Of a DNA stretch of 8,141 bases, positions 6,812 through 8,141 are shown in pieces. The stretch spans positions 8,008 to 16,148 of the forward strand of contig DDFO01000013.1 of assembly GCA_002337215.1 (NCBI GenBank), given 5' to 3'. Source of the DNA: Phycisphaerales bacterium UBA1926. GTDB lineage: Bacteria; Planctomycetota; Phycisphaerae; Phycisphaerales; UBA1924. The notes beneath the pieces were generated by a model. The model worked only from the letters and a program-made list of their open reading frames with translations, was not told the origin of the DNA and did not search any database. Each line of letters opens with the position of its first letter. Within the stretch, counting starts at the first letter, position 1. A program made the position numbers and the translations under genes.

Positions 6812-8141
6812 TCAGCCGCCGTCCTTTTTCGGCGGATCGGTCTTCGATGGTTCGGGTGTCGCGTCCTTGCCGAGTTCCGCCGGTGCGCCGTCCGCTCCCG
6901 ATTCGGCCGCGCGCTCGCGGATGTTCTTGAACACCTCACGCACGAGTTTTCGGTAGCGGGGGGGAACGCGCTGCTGCTCCACGGCCCGGTCGGCCGACTC
7001 CGCCGCCTCGCGGAGCGCCGCCGGCGTGCGCTCAGAACGGTCCACGCCATCGACCGGCTCGCCCTCGGGGTTGAACCACTCGCGGAGCGTCTGCTCGCGT
7101 TCGCCCGGCGTGGCGGAGTTCTCGTCGCGTGCATCGACCGTCTCGCCGGTCGCGTCGTAGGGACGGGGCCCACCGGCTCGCTGCGCATCGCGCTGCGCGA
7201 ACCGCTCGGCGAGGTCTTCCAGCCGCTCGCGTTGCTCGGGTGATGCCTGATCGAGCAGTTCCTGAGCACGTTTGCGCATGTCGTCGGAGACCTCGCGCTG
7301 CTCGCGACGATCGCGCTGCGATTCGGCGAGCCGTTCGAGTTCGTCGGTCAGTTGATCGAGGCCCGGCTTCCCGCTCCCGGGCTGACGGCCAGGTTGCCCG
7401 TCGGGTTGCCCATCCGGCTGTTCATCCGGTTGGCCACTCGCTTGTTCGCCCGGCTGTCCGTCCGGCTGTCCGTCCGGCTGGCCGGTCGGCTGGCCGGTCG
7501 GTTGATCTCCTGGCGTGCCGTCCTGTGCGCCGGGCGACCGCTCGGCCGCTTCATCACCCGGTTGGGCGGTCTGCTCTCCGTCTTGCCCGCTCTCTTGCCC
7601 ACCGGGCTGTTGGCCCGGTTGCTGGCCGGGCTGTTGTTCTGGCTGTTGGCCGGGCTGTTCACCGGGCTGTTCACCGGGCTGGTTGCCGGGCTGGTTGCTG
7701 GGCTGGTTGCCCGGCTGATCACCCGGTTGCTCGGTTGGCTGTTCGCTTGGCTGCTGTCCTTCCGGCGTCTGACCATCGGGGTCCTGTCCGCCAGATTCCT
7801 GATCTTCTCGCCTTTGCGCATCGGGCGATTCGGACCGATCGCCGGGCTGCTGCTGCCCAGGCTCGGCAGCTTCACGCCGCTCACCCGACTCGCCCTGCTC
7901 GGATGGGGTTGTTTCCCGACCCTGCTCTGATTGCTCCCGACTCGTTCCCGGTTGTTCTGATCCCGGCGGTGTTCCGGGTTGCGATTGGGGCTGCGTTTCC
8001 GAGTCCTGCTGGTTTCTGGGGTTCTCGCCGGTCGAATCGCCGGGCGTTTCACCGGTTGTGTCGTCGGTCTTGTCGCCTGTTTCGCCTTCACGAGGCTCGG
8101 GGGGCTGGTCGCGTTCGGTTCCGTCTCGGTTGGTCGGCGGG
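6812..8141 (-). CDS. Q/P/G/E-rich low-complexity protein with tetrapeptide repeats and helical C-terminus; 5' end outside window
   Basis: Reading the minus strand in the frame that ends in TGA at 6814-6812, no stop occurs up to the right edge, giving at least 442 residues. No ATG occurs before 7279, which is inside the conserved-looking C-terminal part, so that ATG is internal and the true start is beyond 8141. The visible N-terminal two thirds is disordered-looking, rich in Gln, Pro, Gly, Glu, Asp, Ser and Thr, with two blocks of tetrapeptide repeats. From about 7370 leftward it becomes a charged helical segment ('LDQLTDELERLAESQRDRRE', then 'MRKRAQELLDQASPEQRERL'). Near the end is 'VPPRYRKLVREVFKNI', followed by a polar Lys/Pro tail. 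Planctomycete proteins of this layout, some annotated as DUF4175-like, often sit next to vWA/BatA-like genes and have N-terminal membrane helices. If this is one, those helices are outside the window. No enzymatic motif is visible. It is 51 bases upstream of the vWA gene and probably co-transcribed with it. Confidence 0.82.
   Translation of the reverse strand, partial: PPTNRDGTERDQPPEPREGETGDKTDDTTGETPGDSTGENPRNQQDSETQPQSQPGTPPGSEQPGTSREQSEQGRETTPSEQGESGERREAAEPGQQQPGDRSESPDAQRREDQESGGQDPDGQTPEGQQPSEQPTEQPGDQPGNQPSNQPGNQPGEQPGEQPGQQPEQQPGQQPGQQPGGQESGQDGEQTAQPGDEAAERSPGAQDGTPGDQPTGQPTGQPDGQPDGQPGEQASGQPDEQPDGQPDGQPGRQPGSGKPGLDQLTDELERLAESQRDRREQREVSDDMRKRAQELLDQASPEQRERLEDLAERFAQRDAQRAGGPRPYDATGETVDARDENSATPGEREQTLREWFNPEGEPVDGVDRSERTPAALREAAESADRAVEQQRVPPRYRKLVREVFKNIRERAAESGADGAPAELGKDATPEPSKTDPPKKDGG
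7382..7501 (-). repeat. In-frame 12-bp repeat block, ten P-x-x-Q tetrapeptides
   Basis: Ten consecutive 12-base units encode PTGQ, PTGQ, PDGQ, PDGQ, PGEQ, ASGQ, PDEQ, PDGQ, PDGQ and PGRQ, reading from the high-coordinate end. Units at 7454-7465 and 7466-7477 are identical in DNA, as are those at 7478-7489 and 7490-7501, which points to recent unit duplication. The rest differ by synonymous or single-residue changes. Confidence 0.85.
7598..7753 (-). repeat. In-frame 12-bp repeat block, thirteen Q-P-x-x tetrapeptides
   Basis: Thirteen uninterrupted 12-base units encode, from the high-coordinate end, QPSE, QPTE, QPGD, QPGN, QPSN, QPGN, QPGE, QPGE, QPGQ, QPEQ, QPGQ, QPGQ and QPGG. Gln-Pro is invariant, the third residue is mostly Gly, and the fourth is an acid, an amide or, in the last unit, Gly. 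Units at 7658-7669 and 7670-7681 are identical in DNA; the others vary at synonymous positions (CAG/CAA, CCC/CCG). The block is separated from the other repeat run by about 96 bases of similar but non-periodic sequence. Confidence 0.88.

Noticed and set aside
7382..7753. Short regularly spaced repeats as a CRISPR array or satellite
   Set aside because: The 12-bp units are contiguous with no spacers, stay in frame and encode a clean tetrapeptide pattern, so this is a coding repeat.
7352..7930. Plus-strand frame reading as a 192-residue hydrophobic Leu/Arg protein that looks like a membrane protein
   Set aside because: It is the antisense reading of the Gln/Pro/Gly codon repeats. The reverse complement of such codons gives Leu, Arg and Gly periodically, so the membrane-like pattern is a by-product.
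7348..8091. Minus-strand frame rich in Ser, Asn, Pro and Arg, 247 codons
   Set aside because: It is a shifted reading of the same 12-bp repeats. The competing frame is open across the whole segment and continues into a plausible charged helical C-terminus that ends near the next gene.

Overview
The window reads like a high-GC Planctomycetota chromosome, most likely class Phycisphaerae. That placement is an inference. It rests on a C-terminal domain of the so-called GC-type dockerin kind, which I know mainly from Phycisphaerae, on the MoxR/BatA-style von Willebrand A (vWA) gene pair, and on the strong GC bias of almost every coding frame. There are no tRNA or rRNA genes, CRISPR arrays, insertion sequences or integrase genes. 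The only repeats are short in-frame codon repeats inside one gene.

Left part (1-1253, plus strand). The window opens in the last 71 codons of a methylthiotransferase, most likely MiaB, ending in its TRAM domain. After a gap of 100 bases comes a gene for a secreted protein of about 311 residues with a clear signal peptide and no family I can name.

Middle (1257-2871, minus strand). A secreted protein of 490 residues carries seven FG-GAP/calcium-loop repeats, enough for one complete seven-bladed beta-propeller, followed by the dockerin-like domain. Its stop codon lies 3 bases from the stop codon of the convergent plus-strand gene. It has a strong Shine-Dalgarno sequence and, in an AT-rich island, the best promoter in the window.

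Right part (2872-8141, minus strand). Three genes run leftward as a probable operon. The first, cut by the window edge, has at least 442 codons of mostly low-complexity Q/P/G/E-rich protein with two runs of tetrapeptide repeats and a charged helical C-terminus. After 51 bases comes a 1035-residue membrane protein with two N-terminal membrane helices, a vWA domain, a region resembling class I glutamine amidotransferases, a second vWA domain, a third membrane helix and a charged cytoplasmic tail. Both vWA domains keep a complete metal-ion (MIDAS) site. Its 3' end overlaps by 8 bases the start of a class I SAM-dependent methyltransferase gene. The first two genes resemble the downstream part of planctomycete MoxR-DUF58-BatA clusters, so a MoxR AAA+ ATPase and a DUF58 gene are expected beyond the right edge. 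The most interesting items are the double-MIDAS membrane protein with its cytoplasmic tail, its repeat-rich partner, and the coupling of a methyltransferase to this pair.
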